A stretch of 64,000 nt of DNA from Lathyrus oleraceus (GCF_024323335.1 NC_066581.1:438495781-438559780); one strand, 5' to 3'. Positions 1-13,500 are shown, numbered from the stretch's first letter. Made by a program: numbers and translations. Notes: generated by a model from the letters alone, not told the origin.

Positions 1-34
1 TTTTTGTTTTTCAAGAAACTTACTATATTATTTG

Positions 35-38
<4 letters not shown>

Positions 39-90
<52 letters not shown>
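39..90. repeat. (TA)26 microsatellite
   Basis: Uninterrupted TA dinucleotide run of 52 bases. It lies in the spacer that would separate ORF1 from gag in the minus-strand Ogre copy D. The surrounding bases 1-206 match, in reverse complement, the ORF1-gag spacer at 15430-15550, which has no such run, so the microsatellite grew in this copy. Confidence 0.95.
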
Positions 91-93
<3 letters not shown>

Positions 94-206
94 CAACAAT
101 ATGATATGACCATAAAAATCTCTTTTATTTATATAATTGGAAGGATTACACTTAGTACAATTTCAGAAACCAAATGAAAATACAAGATAAAAGGAGACTA
201 GTCATC

Positions 207-1700
207 CTATGGATCCCTAACAACTATGTCAAAAGATCTAGCTTCAGGCGCGTACTTCCTTCGAATGTGTTGAATCTCGGTCTCAAAAGAAGCCTTCAAC
301 TAAGTCTTCTCGAGGACAAGCTGATCAACAATCTTCTTCCAAGCGACAAAAGGTTGAGGCATACTAGAGGAAGATGAAACCTCTGGTTCTCTCTGTCTCT
401 TTGTCACTCGGTTTTCAAGTAGCTCAATAAGTGCATCTTTTTCCTTAGACTCAAGCAGCAACTCCTCATGTTTTCTGCTCAAAGCATGGAAACACTCTTC
501 CCACATATCCTTCTCTTGCTTCATCTTGGCGAGCGCGTCTTCCAACTATTCTATATCTTGGTTAGGGAGAGTTAATGGTTCAGCCACAACCATAGACATA
601 GGTCTCTCACAAGCCTAAGGCATCTTCAATTCCAAAGCTCGCTTCTTCGCCCAAAGAATGTAAGCTTCCAAAGCTACACAATTGCACGGACCAAGCTCGG
701 ATCTTCCCTTCCTATGCACGTTATGCCAAGCATGCATCTTCAAATGTTTGGGATCTTTACCCTCTTGATAGAAAATACCTTCTAACAAGGTGTTATTAGG
801 CTTGTCTCTCAAGGGAACCCAAGTTAACGACGAGCCAAAGAAGGGTTGTAGTTAATTCCTCCTTGTGTACCAATGAAATGCACATTAGAGAATTCACCAC
901 AACAATCAATAATCTCCAAACTGCTTAAGGAAGGATCATACCAAACTATATCATCATTAGTGAGAGACATAAGTCTTTGAGACAACCGTAGACATTGTTT
1001 GTTCTCCACAAAAGCAGGTGTCTGAGGCAAGTGCAAAATAAACCACTTGTACAAAAGAGGAACACAATAGACAATTGTTCCACCACCCTTAGAATTCCTT
1101 AGATGCAAAGAGAAATACATATCACCCAACAAATTAGGCACAAGATTCCCAATCAAGAAATTTCTAATGGCGTTAACATCAACAAAATTGTCAATGTTAG
1201 GGAACAAAGCTAAACCATAGATGAGCAACACAAAGATAGCTTCAAAAGCATCCACACTACCGGCTTGACCAAAAGAAGTAGCTTCCTTGATAAGGAACTC
1301 ATAAGTCAACCCAAACAAACCTCCTTTCTTCACCCAATGAGCCTCTACCCCAGACTTCTTCAAGTGAAGAGCTTCAGCCATAAGATGAGATCTGGGAATC
1401 TCTTCCAATCCGTTAAATGGCACTTTGTTAGAAACAGGTATTCCGAAGAGATGGGTATACTCCTCCAACAAGGCACAAGCTGATAATCAGGAAAAGTGAA
1501 GCAAAGGTAGAGAGGGTCATAAAACTGAACTAACACACTCAAGAGTCCTTCAACCACATCAGCAGATAAAACAGATAGAAGCTTCCCAAGACGTTGCTTG
1601 AAGCCCAAGGGATTTAATACAAAAGATGCTAGTTTCCTTAACTCTTTCAAGTCGGGACATCTGAAACTATACTCTTAGTATTCCTTCGTCCATAATCCAT
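207..1700 (-). pseudogene. Ogre ORF1 remnant (copy D)
   Basis: Read on the minus strand from an ATG at 1698-1700, this is the extra ORF that Ogre elements carry upstream of gag; its molecular function is not known. Pieces in order match ORF1 of copies A and F: 1650-1360 (...LNPLGFKQRLGKLL...), 1471-824 (AFEAIFVLLIYGLALFPNID), 812-615 (LGPCNCVALEAY) and 545-300 (a charged coiled-coil-like segment ending near the WKK motif). It is broken by a one-base loss about 30 bases after the ATG, frameshifts near 1470 and 820, and early stops at about 612 and 300. The expected end, a GDP-stop-like codon, is at 207-209. Protein-level similarity to copies A and F is clear but this is the most diverged ORF1 in the window. 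The element continues off the left edge. Confidence 0.85.
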
Positions 1701-2574
1701 GGTCTTAAAATAATTGCAAATAATACCTCAGTTCCTTGAAATTTTTGTGTGATGAATGTTATGATGCGCATGAACGCATGAATGCAACAATCACAAATAG
1801 GGGTCACACACAAGGAAAACAAACAAAGGTCAAGGGATGAATCAAGTCATTGTCAATCTCAATCATCCACTTTGGTGGGTTATGGTTTACACCTTATCAA
1901 CACCCAAGTTCCATTGATATTGACAACACTTGATTGGATCAACCAAGAATCAGGGGTTTGTTGTGAATCACGAGCATGGAGTCTAGGTAAGAACCATCCC
2001 AAAGGAGTGAACTAAGGATAACAACTTGTAGATCATGTTCTAAAAAGTTCCCAGAGTCTTAATTCCATCTATCGGATATTACAAGTTAGGATGACTGACT
2101 CATCAACCCATAATATTCTCAAGAGAAACTCGTTTGAGTGTAGTATCGCGTAACAACTGTTATCAAGTCTACACTTGAACAGTCTCCGCACTACGTCCTA
2201 AATAGGCCAAGAGGGGTTAAATGTTCTACGGTCCTCAGCTTCTTAGACCCCAAATCAAAGATAGTAATGCCTAACCACAAATAACTTGTGTGACATTCCT
2301 AACTCAAAAAGGGTCTCCACTGAGTAGATGGGTCTCAAGCCAACTTGTTAAGGACTACTCCACACAAGTCGAACATGACTATACCATCCTCCTATCTTAA
2401 TTGCACTCAAGTTCGGGTTACAACTTATCTCACCACTCAGAGATCACCAAGCACAACGAGCAAATTATATCATACAAACAAATATATATACATCAAATAT
2501 ACAATTATATTCACACGAAAAAGTAGGCTAACCCCACTGGAGACTACTCCACAGGAGAGTCGCCACTTAATTTC
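1701..2574 (-). other. Ogre 5' leader (copy D)
   Basis: Non-coding leader between the primer binding site and ORF1, minus strand. It aligns throughout with the leaders of copies A (19743-20744), F (49153-50032) and C (3083-3944). It holds the conserved hairpin described under findings (about 1847-1930). No supported ORF lies here. Confidence 0.8.
2548..2565 (-). other. degenerate Ogre primer binding site (copy D)
   Basis: The reverse complement differs at two positions from the 18-base site TGGCGACTCTGCTGGGGA found in copies A, C and F. It sits nine bases inside the LTR end. In Ogre this site is described as complementary to the 3' end of a tRNA-Arg. Confidence 0.75.
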
Positions 2575-3082
2575 TGTAGCGGTAAATTCATGACCATAAA
2601 GCTATGGATAAGCTAGATGTTAATTAAACAAGAGTCGCCACCGCGCTTTTATTATTTTCAAGGAAAAACTAAAAATTACAAACAAAACCAAAAAAGATAA
2701 GAAGTCTTCAAATCAAAACTAATAAAATGCCAGAGATTACAGGTAAGGGGGTTGGTTACACAAATACTAATCCTAAGCAAAAACTTAAAAGTTAAGAGTT
2801 GAAAAGATATGACCAATGGGCTGCAATCCAATACACAAGAATGTCATATAGAAACCCAAATTTCCCTTGGACTTTAGAATCAAGCAACAATCAATACACA
2901 AATAGCAAGTTGAAGAGCACGACATCAACTAAAGATAGCCACATCCAAGCTTAGCAACTCCATGTTCTTCTTCAAAATTTCCCATGTATCAGAGGACTTC
3001 AAAGAGGGCATGAGACACAAGTTCAAAATAACAACTTCACAATGATCATGTTGCAGATGAACTCAAATAGATCTTCAACTTT
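2575..3082 (-). mobile_element. Ogre LTR fragment (copy D)
   Basis: The 3' end of an Ogre LTR on the minus strand (...CCGCTACA end at 2575). It is a patchwork: 2575-2760 matches the last 200 bp of LTR E (about 14890-15091), then about 530 bp are missing, then 2766-3080 matches E around 14085-14390. It stops abruptly at about 3082, where the leader of copy C begins. The junction shares a short match (TTCATCTGCA-like), which fits end joining at microhomology. Confidence 0.75.
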
Positions 3083-3944
3083 GAATGCATGAATGCATGG
3101 ATGCAACAATCACACTCAAGGATCAAGCAATTCACACCACACAAATGTCATGGGATGGCTCAAGTCATCATCAATATCAATCATCCATTTTGGTGGATTA
3201 TGGTTTACACCTTATCAACACCCAAGTTCCATTGATATTAAAGATATACAAGAACGGATCAACCGCGAATCAAGGGTTTGTTGTAAGTCACGAGCATGGA
3301 GTCTCGGTTAATAACCACCCAAAAGGGAGTGTACTATGGTTAAACCTAACAATCATGTTCTAAAAGGTCCATATAGTCATCATCTCATCTTTCGGATATT
3401 ATCGGATAAAACGACTACTCGTATTCCAAAAATATTCTCAAGAGAGACTCTTATGAGTGTAGTATCACGTAACAATCGTATCAAATCTTACACTTGAACG
3501 ACCTTCACACTACGTCCTAAAATAGGCCAAGATGGGCTAGGTATCTAAGATCCTTGGCTTCTAAGGTTTATATTGGAAAGAGTAATGCCTAACCACGACT
3601 ACTCGTGTGACATTATTGATCCCAAAAAGACCTCCACCAAGTGAATGGGCTTGCAAGTCAACTTGCTAAGGAATAACTCCACACAAGTCAACAAGACTAT
3701 GCCATTCTTCTATCATAAGTGCACTCGAGTTCGGGTATAGAACTCATCTCACAAGAGACCACCAAGCAAACAAGAAATTAGTATATCAAACAATTCATAC
3801 ATTATAAACAATACAGTCATCCCAAATTTGCATAAAAAATATGTCACCAATAAATATAACACATACAATACACATAAGCAAAAAGTAGGCTAAACCCACT
3901 AGGAAATGCTAAGCAGTCTTTCCCCAGCAGAGTCGCCACTTTTC
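3083..3944 (-). other. Ogre 5' leader (copy C)
   Basis: Minus-strand leader directly downstream of the C LTR. It aligns with the leaders of A and F from the primer site to the ATGCATTCATGCATT-type stretch just before ORF1, where it is cut off at about 3083. It contains the conserved leader hairpin at about 3164-3247. C therefore keeps only its 5' LTR and leader; all coding sequence is gone. Confidence 0.8.
3921..3938 (-). other. Ogre primer binding site (copy C)
   Basis: Exact reverse complement of TGGCGACTCTGCTGGGGA, six bases inside the LTR end at 3945. Identical to the sites in A and F. Known role of this site in Ogre: it pairs with the 3' end of a tRNA-Arg to prime minus-strand synthesis. 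Confidence 0.93.
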
Positions 3945-5156
3945 TGTAGCGGGGTATTCGTTACCTTTAGGTTTATTGACTAAACCAAAAGTAAACATAC
4001 AATTCGAGTCGCCACCGCACTTGTATTTGTCCAAAGGAAAGGCTAAAAAGCGAACAAAAGCCAAGTAAGATGTTTTATCAAATCAAAAACTAATAAAAAT
4101 GTCAGAGATCTCGGTAAGGGGGTTGGTTATGAAATGGAAAGGTTTTACGCACCCAAAACATCCTTAGTACTCTAAGCGAACCTCTTTTTGCAAATATGTG
4201 TTGTAGGTTGGTATTTGTGAAAATATGTGCAAAAGATTGGGGGGATGAGAAAAGAATAGGTTATATTTACAATTTTGTCGTTTGAATGGATGAAACCATT
4301 GCCTACGTACCATCACAAAGGTAGGATCAAAACCTCGTAGTTCGGGGTAAAAATCTCAAAGATTGGTGAATTGATGTGGTTAAAAGCCTTAAGGTCTTTT
4401 GTTATCAAATGGAGAAAACTCAACCTAAACCAACAATCCACCATGTGAGGAGAGCTTCAACATACTAGTGAGGGGTTAACCCTATAATAAATATGGAAGA
4501 CTTATAATCCAATCACTAAGGATGAGGTGAGATTTACATCAACCACTATGATAACTCAAACCTATGACTAATGTTTATGAAAAGAAGTTTTAACAAAGGT
4601 GGCCATTGGAACCACAAAATCAACTTGAAGTGAGTTGTATTTACAAGTTAGATTTATTTACAAAATTAGGTTAAAGTTGGTTTAAGGTTTATTCACAATG
4701 AGTATTAATGAAAATATTTTTGAAAAGTCAAAGGCAGAGGGCCTAGGTTTCTAGTTTGAAAACAATATCAAAGTTTGCACAAAAAGGAGTTTGGCTTGGG
4801 TTAGAGTGAGGAGAAGAATAGAAAGGGCTAGGCCTAAAGCATACAAAGATAAAGAGAGAAGATAAAACCCTTGAAGTTCCTTTTCTTGAAATCATATAGA
4901 TGATTCAAGATGCTCATTTCCTTTTGACTTTGCAAACAAACAAGCATTCACTCAAATTTGGATTCAAGCTCCTAGGATCTCCATTTGGCTTGTCTCTCTT
5001 AACTTGGCTACTCATGACAATGGTCCTCTTTACTATCTCAAGATGGAATCCCTATCACACAAGAGCAAACATCAAAAAGTTCACAACACAATAAGAGGAA
5101 TGGACAAAGAAAGAGTTTTGGAAAGGAAGTCTTTTGAAGTCAACTTTGACATTTAG

Positions 5157-5232
5157 CATTCTAAAGGCATGAGGCCTAGTTGCTCTTGAAGAAATTTACC
5201 ATTCTAAAGGCATGAGGCCTAGTTGCTCTTGA
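5157..5232. repeat. 43-bp tandem duplication inside LTR C
   Basis: Two copies of a 33-base segment (CATTCTAAAGGCATGAGG...) start 43 bases apart at 5157 and 5200. Identical by eye over the 33 bases, so recent. Confidence 0.9.
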
Positions 5233-7319
5233 ACTCCTTTGAGCATATGTAAGTCCTAATTCTAAGTCCTTTCTCCTTTTTGCATTGGGCTCATACAAGA
5301 CAAAAGCAAAACCAACACAAGACAACGATATATTTATATACAATAATGAGCTCAAATGAGCAAAAGGAAAATGACATAAACATAAAATATGTGCTCAAAT
5401 GAACAAAATGAAAAAGGCAATATGAATAAAGAGAAAGAAATAAATTGCATTAAAGTAAATTGCAAGAAAATGAATGATTGAATTTAAAGTTAGTAATTAG
5501 TATGGTTATGTTAGTTTGTCATAAGACAATTTAGCGTTATGTTAAGCAATCGTAAGTGGACTAATGTAGTAGTCACACCTATCTGAGGTCGGTCAATAAA
5601 ACTATGCGCAAATAAACATAAGTTAGAGATCATGACTAGTAAGCCAAGCTCCTACAACTTGCCATGCCAAAAGAAAAGAGAAAGGCCTTGTATGGACTTT
5701 AGGTTTTTTGCTTGACCAAGAAGCAACCTATCTTGGACACAAAGCAACTCACTTGATCTTGGATCAAGTTGAGTTTGATTTGGATCAAAGAAGGTTAAAC
5801 CTCTTATATGTCAAGACCAACCATAAGACATTAACTCATTGGCCAAAAATAAAAAGAAATTTGATGAAGATTAAATGGATAAAAAGAGAAATCAAATATC
5901 AAATACAATTGGTCAAAAGTGAATCAATCATCATCAACCAATGCTAAATAGAAGAGAAATGAAGATCACAAGTCAACAAGTCAAACAAATTATTTTTGGT
6001 ATTTTTGAATTTAAAATAAATGCAAAAATAAAATGGGCAAAGTATGGTCAAACCTCAAATTCAATTCAAATCAACTTCAACAAGTCCAATTAAATTCTCA
6101 TAGGTCTAACATGGCCAAACAAGCTTTGACAAAAAATTTCAATAATTTTTGAAATCAGAAACTATTTTAAAACAATTAAAAACAATGAAAAATAACACAA
6201 ATGAATTACAATCTCAAATAAATCTCAAATCAATTAAGAAATTGATGAGACCATTTTTCATTGACTTATCATGATCCATAGGTGTTAAGAAAATATTTTT
6301 GGATTTTTCAAATATCAAAAAGTAATTAAAATGAATTAAAAACTATTAAAAACCAAATAATTCACAAAAAATATTAAATGAAGTCACAAAATTAATTAAA
6401 AATCAAAATATGAAACTAGATTTTTCAAGAAATTTTTTGGCATTGGTCTCATATTTTTGTGACTTCAAATAAAATATTGATGAATTTTTGAAAATAAAAT
6501 GAATTAAATGGAATTAAAACAGAAATAATGAAAATAGAAAAAACCAGTGCCCTTAGATGGTTCATTAATTGACGTGGCAATGATGTGAGGGTGCAGAGGC
6601 GCCGATGCACAAAGGACCAAAGTCAAGCGCGCCACATTTTGAATTAAAACATGTCAACATAATGCAAGGCCACGATTAAAACATTTTGTCAAGATCCAAG
6701 GGCTCTGGAGCTCCCACGTGGGGATGGTGGTGGAAACCACCATCTTCTCCGGCCAGACAACTAATTCCGGCCACCACGCGCAGGGATTTAAACTTTAATG
6801 AAAATGAAAAAGCAAGGTATCAAAATGAAGCTGAGGTGATGTACATCACCCCTGTAAGCATGGATCCTTCTCAATGTTCCTATTTAGAGAGAAACAAGAG
6901 CTTGAAGATCATGGTGCTTGATCTAAAATGGCACGATTTGTAAAATTGAGACCACCACTGGCCAGTCTTATGCTTGAGGACTTTTTAAAATTGAGATCAT
7001 GGTGCTTGAAGATCATGGTGCTTGAATCAAAGCAATTCACATTATATTTCAAGATCTGAATCAAAAAAGTTTATTGATATACCTCTGAAATGGAGCTTCA
7101 AACAACACAAATTTTCCAAGCTCTTAATCCAATTTTGATCTGGAAGTGTGATGGCGATGCAAGGTTATGGAATTAAGACTTGAAGATCAACTAATGATGT
7201 TGAAATTCAAGCTTGAAAATGAAATAGAAAAACTGAAATTCCTTTAGGTGAGGGTTTGGTTTCCAATCCAGCAGTGTTTTAGATCTCCTTCAGGTTGATT
7301 TTTGAATGAGCATGAGCTT

Positions 7320-7328
7320 CTATTTATA
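7320..7328 (-). promoter_or_regulatory. TATA box of LTR C
   Basis: TATAAATAG on the minus strand, about 1.53 kb from the LTR 5' end. The equivalent position in LTRs F, G and H carries the same TATAAATA core, which supports a real Pol II promoter for the element transcript. Confidence 0.65.
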
Positions 7329-8850
7329 GCTGGAATGGATGCAAGGTGGTGTTTGGCTTGTGTGCATGAAACTTGGATCCTTCATGCATGGGCTTGCACA
7401 GGCGCGTGCAAAGCCCAAGAATGAATGGAAATTCCTGTTGAGATCAAATGTAGTTGAATTGGACGTGCACAAGAGGCTGCACAAGCTTGCATTCCAAGTT
7501 ATGATGTGAATTGCAAAAATGAGCATAAACATTAATCTCTTCGAAAATCGCACATGGAAAATCCAAAAATGGTCATGTGAGTAATGGTTGGAAAGCCCTT
7601 GGAATAAGGAACAAACTTCATGTTGGGAAAAAATTCATTTGGAGTTTGGAAATTTATGAAAACTGGCTGTGAAGGTTTGGGTACAAAACATGTTTAGGTT
7701 CCCTTTGAAATTTTTTGCCAAAAGCAAGCAACTTCAAGCCCTTCTGTTTCAATGATGAAAGCCTAATATGGAAAACCCTCCAACATTAAAGTTGTATATC
7801 TTTTCAAGATGATTAATGTACACTTAAATTTTGCATCATTTTGATTTTCATGAGAAAGTTATGGACACTTGAAGTTGGGCCTCTTTCAAATTCAATGGCT
7901 TTGGTCCAAAGTGACCTATAATGTTTTGTATTATCACATGTGTTTCTTTTAGTATTATGAAATTTTGTCCAACATAACAATTGAATTAGACATCTTAAAA
8001 TTTCCAATGCATTTTGTCTCACCTCAAAATCATAAAAAAAATAAGGAAGTTAGGTCCTTGGGAGGTTGACCCAAAATTAGGGTTTCAGTCAAAATGACCC
8101 ATAATGTTTTGAAATGAATGATGAACTTACAAGTTTCAAATGGATTTTGGATGCACATGAAAGTTGTTCATATTGTTCTTAAGAACATGTTCTCTCTTGG
8201 GGTCATCTTCATTTGATAAACACATCACAAGTTATGTCTCAATGATCCTCAGTTTAGTAAGATGACTTGACTGGTCAACTTCTCAAGGCCAAACCTCAAA
8301 TCTTGATGAATGAATGATTGAGGATACTCACATAGGCTTATATATGTATAAAATGATGAATGGAAGAACTTCCCTTGATTAAATTTGATCATAGGTTGAG
8401 GTTGCTTCGTGAGCAAGGCATCATCAAAGCACATTTGAATTAGGGTTTCCTTAGGAAACAATCCTCAAGCCCTTTGGGTTATCTTGATCAAATTGGAAAA
8501 TTTAAATACTTGGGATACATATATGATGATTAGGAACTTTGTGTACCATTGTCATGCTTGTTCTCATCTTCATCTAGCCACTTCATTGAGATTAGGAGCC
8601 TCCTAGGAGCACATGATCACTTGAGCTTCAAAACAAAAAGAGTTAGTGACATATTTTTGTGCTTTTGGTTAGTAAACAAAATAAGAAAAGCAATAATATA
8701 CAATACAAGCATGCTTGGTGGTCTCAACACACTCACACAAGTCCCATCCCTAGGGTTAAGGAGCCACACATGCTATGATACTTGAGGCAATGTATTAAGC
8801 AAATGATATGATGCCATGAGGGATCTTAGGGTCAAAATCAGGGTCTTATA

Positions 8851-10587
8851 GTATCCTTTGCGATCGTTTTGTCAGCATAATCATCATATATACATATACA
8901 TATACATTCATAAATTTCATTATTGCATTATTATTTTCACTTTGTGATTCATTATTTCCCTGATCCTCTGCTATTGCGGTATCCTTTCCCCCACGAAGAT
9001 TTGGAGCGTCAGCCCCCTTAAGCAGAGAGAATTTAACCTTTCTCATTCCCCAAAGGAATATTTCCTTGTGGATGATCATTGTTTCAGTTTCCTCCCCAGT
9101 TGATTGTCTGGATGGAACCACTCCCCCTGAGATATATCCTCATTGGGTTAAGTCTTTGATTGACCGTTTCTTTCTAGATCTTACCTAGATAGATGTTTTT
9201 GGTCCCCTGAGAGTCTATTACCTAGTAACTGATAATATTCTTCTCAATTTGTAAGTATTTCACTTTTTCCCCAATACCCGGCAAAAGTGCCCTTTTTCCC
9301 CAGCGGATTCGTTTTCACGTTTCCCCAAGAAGTCTATCCTTGATATGTTCATCCTAACCGATGATGGATATTTTCTTCCCCAACTTTGAGTCTATCCTTG
9401 ATATGTTCATCTTAACCGATGACGGATATTCTCTTTTTGGTATTCTACCCAATAAAAAGGTAGTTGTAATCCTTATTTCCTTCCCCAGAGAGTTAGACCT
9501 TGATATGTTCATCCTAACCGATGACAAGTTTCCTCCTCTTTGCGGTCTTTTTCCCAGTAACTGGTAGATGTAAATCCTGCTTCCCCTTGCGGAGTCTATC
9601 CTTGATATGTTCACTTTAACTAGTGACGAATATTCTCTTTTCGGTTTTCTATCCAGTAACTGATAGATATAATCCATATTTCTCCCCTCAGAGTCTATAT
9701 TTGATATGCTCATCTTAACCGATGACATATATTCTCTTTATGGTATTCTATCCTGTAACTGATAGATGTAATCCCCACTTTTTTTGGCAGTTTATCCTTG
9801 ATATGTTCATCCTAACCGATGATGGATATTCTTCCCTTCGAGTCTATCCTTGATATGTTCACTTTAACTAGTGATGAATATTCTCTCCCTTTTGGTCTTC
9901 TGCCCAGTAACCGGTAGTTGTAAACCCTATTTTGGCTTGTCCCCTGCAGTTTATTCTTACCCAATAACTTGTAATGAATATATCTCCTGGTTGCCCTCAG
10001 CGAGTCATCCTTGATATGTTTACCCTAACCGATAACGGATGTCCTCCTTGTCAGATTTTATTATCTGATTACTCAGTAACCGGTAGTGGATAATAGATTT
10101 CTGTTACTCCTGCGTTCAAGTGCATTTCTTCCCCAGTGGAGTTTGAGTGCATATTTCCTTAGTGAAATCGCTATTTCCTGTTTGGTTCAGGCATTTCAAC
10201 TTTGTTCTGATATACCTATTTCCCCTATAGATCTTCCCCGGCTGAGTCTTTCCATTGATTTATTTTCATGGAATCCCTCGAGTTCCCCCAGCAGTTTTAA
10301 GTCATAGCCTGACCTACACGTAACTCTTTTATCCCCAAAGTCTCTGTTTTCCCAATGAGTTTTCCTTACGGAATGTTTATGCTCCTGCGGACTTTCAGTC
10401 TCTCCGAATTCTTTTCCTTTGTGGCAACATCTTCCCCATAGAGATTATTTTTACCATTCATATCATATGCATCATGAGGTCTCTCCGGATTCTTTTCTGT
10501 TGTCGTTATTTAAGTCCATTCTAATGAGTCGACATGAAGATTTTAACCTTCATCTCCTCAGTTATAACATCCTTAAATAGGGATAGC
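8851..10587 (+). other. Ogre 3' UTR with degenerate repeats (copy E)
   Basis: Non-coding 3' region of copy E, truncated on the left by copy C. From about 9330 to 10030 it is built of diverged units containing TTGATATGTTCA (about eight copies, spacing roughly 50-160 bp), followed by ACCGATGACGGATATTC and a small hairpin CTAYC-N8-GRTAG. The first 250 bases match 34890-35140 in copy B. Hypervariable, repeat-bearing 3' UTRs are known for Ogre. The 124-codon reverse ORF across 9354-9728 follows the repeat and is not a gene. Confidence 0.82.
10574..10587 (+). other. candidate polypurine tract (copy E)
   Basis: AAATAGGGATAGC directly before the LTR start; A and B have AAATAGGGGCATC at the same place. 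In LTR retrotransposons the plus-strand primer lies here. It is not a pure purine run, so only the AAATAGGG core may serve. Confidence 0.5.
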
Positions 10588-13500
10588 TGTAAGACCCCAA
10601 TTTTGACCCTAAGATCCCTCATGTTATTTCATCACATGCATTGACATTAGGATCACACCTTAGCATCCTCCTTACCCCTCATTCATTGGGTTTGCATTGG
10701 GAGAGATCACCAAGCACTTTTGATTGTATCATACTTCATTTTTCATTATTTACTGACCAAAATTCCAAAAATATGTCAACATATAGTTTGTAGCTTTTGT
10801 AGGTAGTGTGTGTGCTCACCTATGCTCAATCAAGAAATGGTTCACATTGGCTCTAAGTATCATGTATGAATCCCCATGATCTTTAGATATTATTTTGATC
10901 AATAAATCATGAAGAGTTTGGAGTTGGTCTGCCTTGGAAACCCTAATTCATCTAGGTATCTTGTGTGACTTCTTCAACAAGTTTCTTCAACCATTGATCA
11001 AATACTTAAAGGATACTTCAAACTTCATCATCTTATTTATATATGATCCTCCATGAGTCCCAAAAGTCAAGATAATGTCAAGCTAACAAGATGGTTCATG
11101 GTGGTTGACTAGAGGAAGTCAACTGGTCAAAACTGGGGTTCCCTAGACCCTATCTCTTACATTATTTGTCATATGAAAATGATCCCAAGAGAAACGTGAC
11201 TTAAAATGACATTCCAAAAAACTTTCATGTTGAGGTCAAGAGCTAGATTTGCTTGGAAAGTCATTTTTTATGGTGAACGATTATAGGTCATTTTGTCTAA
11301 ACCATAATTTGGATGTCAACTTCCCAAGACCCTAACTTTCATAATTTGTATGAGATGAAAGCCATTAAAATTCTATGATCAAATTCAATATGTCTACTTC
11401 AACTTTTATGTTTGTAGGAAGTGCAAATTCAACATTCAAATTCATGTGCCAAGAGGAAACATTATAGGTCATTTTGGGCCAATACCATTGAACAAGTGAT
11501 TTTCCTGAACTTCTAAAATGCATAACTCCTTCATACCAAATCCAGATTAGGTAAAATTGGGTACAAATTTTAATAGGTTTGAAAGAGCTACAACTTTGAT
11601 AAATTAACGTTTCTCATTTGAAATCCATAGAAAAAGTTATTCAAGGTGGAAGAAGTGAACATTTGACTTGGGACTTAGAAATTTTTCAAATATGTTTGAT
11701 TTCTAAAACTTCCACCTCAAAATTAATCATGATCCAAGCTTCAAATGAAAAAGTGTTCAACATGAAAGTTATTCCCCTTGATCTTACAGTTCCAAAACAT
11801 CCACGATCGTCTCATTTGGACAAAATTGATGGACTTGGACATGGTTTAATTATGGGAAGTGTTTTGGCAAGATTGAACTTCACATGATCATTTCCATTTG
11901 CATGCTTGCACATGATGGTTTCAACAGACTTTGTACGTGATTCTGAAGTGGATTGCATCAATCTTTAGGCCAAATGATTGCCCATGCACCCATACAAGGA
12001 AGTTGCTAATTTTGTCCAATTTTCAAGTGGTGAAAATATCAAACACATAGCTTATTTAAACAAGCTTAAGGCTTCAGATTCATCATCAACACCTTTCCCA
12101 AGCTTTACTAGACCTCTGCAAACCCTCACTGCCATAGAATTTTCTGAGATTTCTTTTGAAATCGAGCTTGAACTTCACCTTCTATTTGGAAGTTCAAACT
12201 CCATCAATTCACTTCCCTTTTCATTCCATTTGGTTCCTGCAAGCAAGAGGAAGAGAAAGCAATCAAATCCAGATCAAGATCAAGTGAAATTGGATCAACT
12301 CGAAGGTGAATTTTCAGAAACTTATCCTCTTCGATTCTCTCTTATTTCTCCACTATTCTTGTTGATTTTTGGTTGTCTAAAGTCCTACCAATGTAGGCAA
12401 GAAGATCGACTTGCTTTGAGGTCAAATCGAAGCAAATTAGTTCATGATCCTCAAAATTCAATTCCGTGTATCTTTTCATATACTTGGAATTAGACAAAAT
12501 TGAGGCCAGATTCGAGCTTTTGCGCATTTTTTTGTTAAATCCATATCTTGCTTTTTAATTTTGGTGATGATCCACCGAAGAAGAAGACTGGAGCTCTGGC
12601 TCCAGCGATGTGTTGGAAGCATCTCAACCATAGGATACATTCAAATTGTTTTAATCCTAAGCATTGTTTCTAATTACCAAGTGTGCATCTCCGTTGACTC
12701 AGACGTTCGTGGAACACGCGCTTCAGACCATCTGATCTGCCAGCTCAATTAATGAGGGAGATCTTAAATATTTCATTATTGATCCAAAGAATATTGGACT
12801 TTCACCAAATATTTTTGAATATTTTCCTCTTTCATTTTCTGAATTAAAATTATTTTTTGGATCAATATTGATATTTTTCATGATTTAATTGATTTTTGTG
12901 CATATTTTTAATTGTTTAAAAATACTTCTCACTTTTTAAAAAGAGTGAAATTTTCTATCCAATGTCCTTTGACCTTGTTTGACCTATGATAAATCTCTTG
13001 GCCATTTATTTGGTGTTTTGAAGAGGTTTTAGGTTTTTAATCATACATAATTTAATTTAATGCATTTTTATTTGATTTTAATTTGTTTAATTGTGAATAA
13101 ATTGTATTGAGCCATTTTTATTGACTTGTGGAGTGTGACTATTGTGTTTAGGCCTTGGTCAAGGTTGATTTTATTTTTGATGAATTAAAATCATTGGATT
13201 TAGGGAATTGATGAAATGTACATTTCATCTCCCAAAATGAATGAATGATTTTAATTTGATAAAATTCCTCCCATGACCAATTTGTATTTGTCTGATTTCC
13301 CCTCCCTCTTCATCTTCAATCTCTTTCTATCCCACTCCTCTCATTCACCAATGACATCTCAATATCCTAAGGCTAATTGGTTCATGAACCAATACAAGTA
13401 TGGATGAGATTAGGTCTACCCTTTGATCATTTATTTTTTGTGTGTGGTATATTTTAGGAGTATGGTTCATTATACCATATCTCTAACATGCATTAACACC

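Larger units (their letters stand above)
3945..8850 (-). mobile_element. Ogre LTR, complete (copy C)
   Basis: A 4,906-bp LTR on the minus strand. Its 5' terminus at 8850 reads TATAAGACCC (TG changed to TA) and its 3' terminus at 3945 reads CGCTACA followed by the primer site. It carries a TATA box (7320-7328), the two spaced CATTATAGGTCA-type motifs (7915-7922 and 8099-8105) and a 43-bp direct duplication (33 bp of each unit match, at 5157-5189 and 5200-5232). Short ORFs inside it have no family resemblance and I treat them as chance. Copy C abuts the 3' UTR of copy E at 8850/8851 and probably inserted into E. Confidence 0.88.

Noticed and set aside
6686..6943. Possible host exon (GC-richer stretch with a short ORF)
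   Set aside because: The same GC-rich spot with CCGG-type motifs occurs at this LTR position in E, F, H and I; it is LTR sequence.
9354..9728. Reverse-strand ORF of 124 codons with repeated MSSVKMSISNIDS-like units
   Set aside because: It is the back translation of the 3' UTR tandem units, with no family resemblance and no copy elsewhere kept as an ORF.
11978..12493. ORF of 171 codons in LTR E with a basic KRKRKQ stretch
   Set aside because: Inside an LTR. The corresponding parts of other LTRs are interrupted, and composition is as in non-coding flanks.
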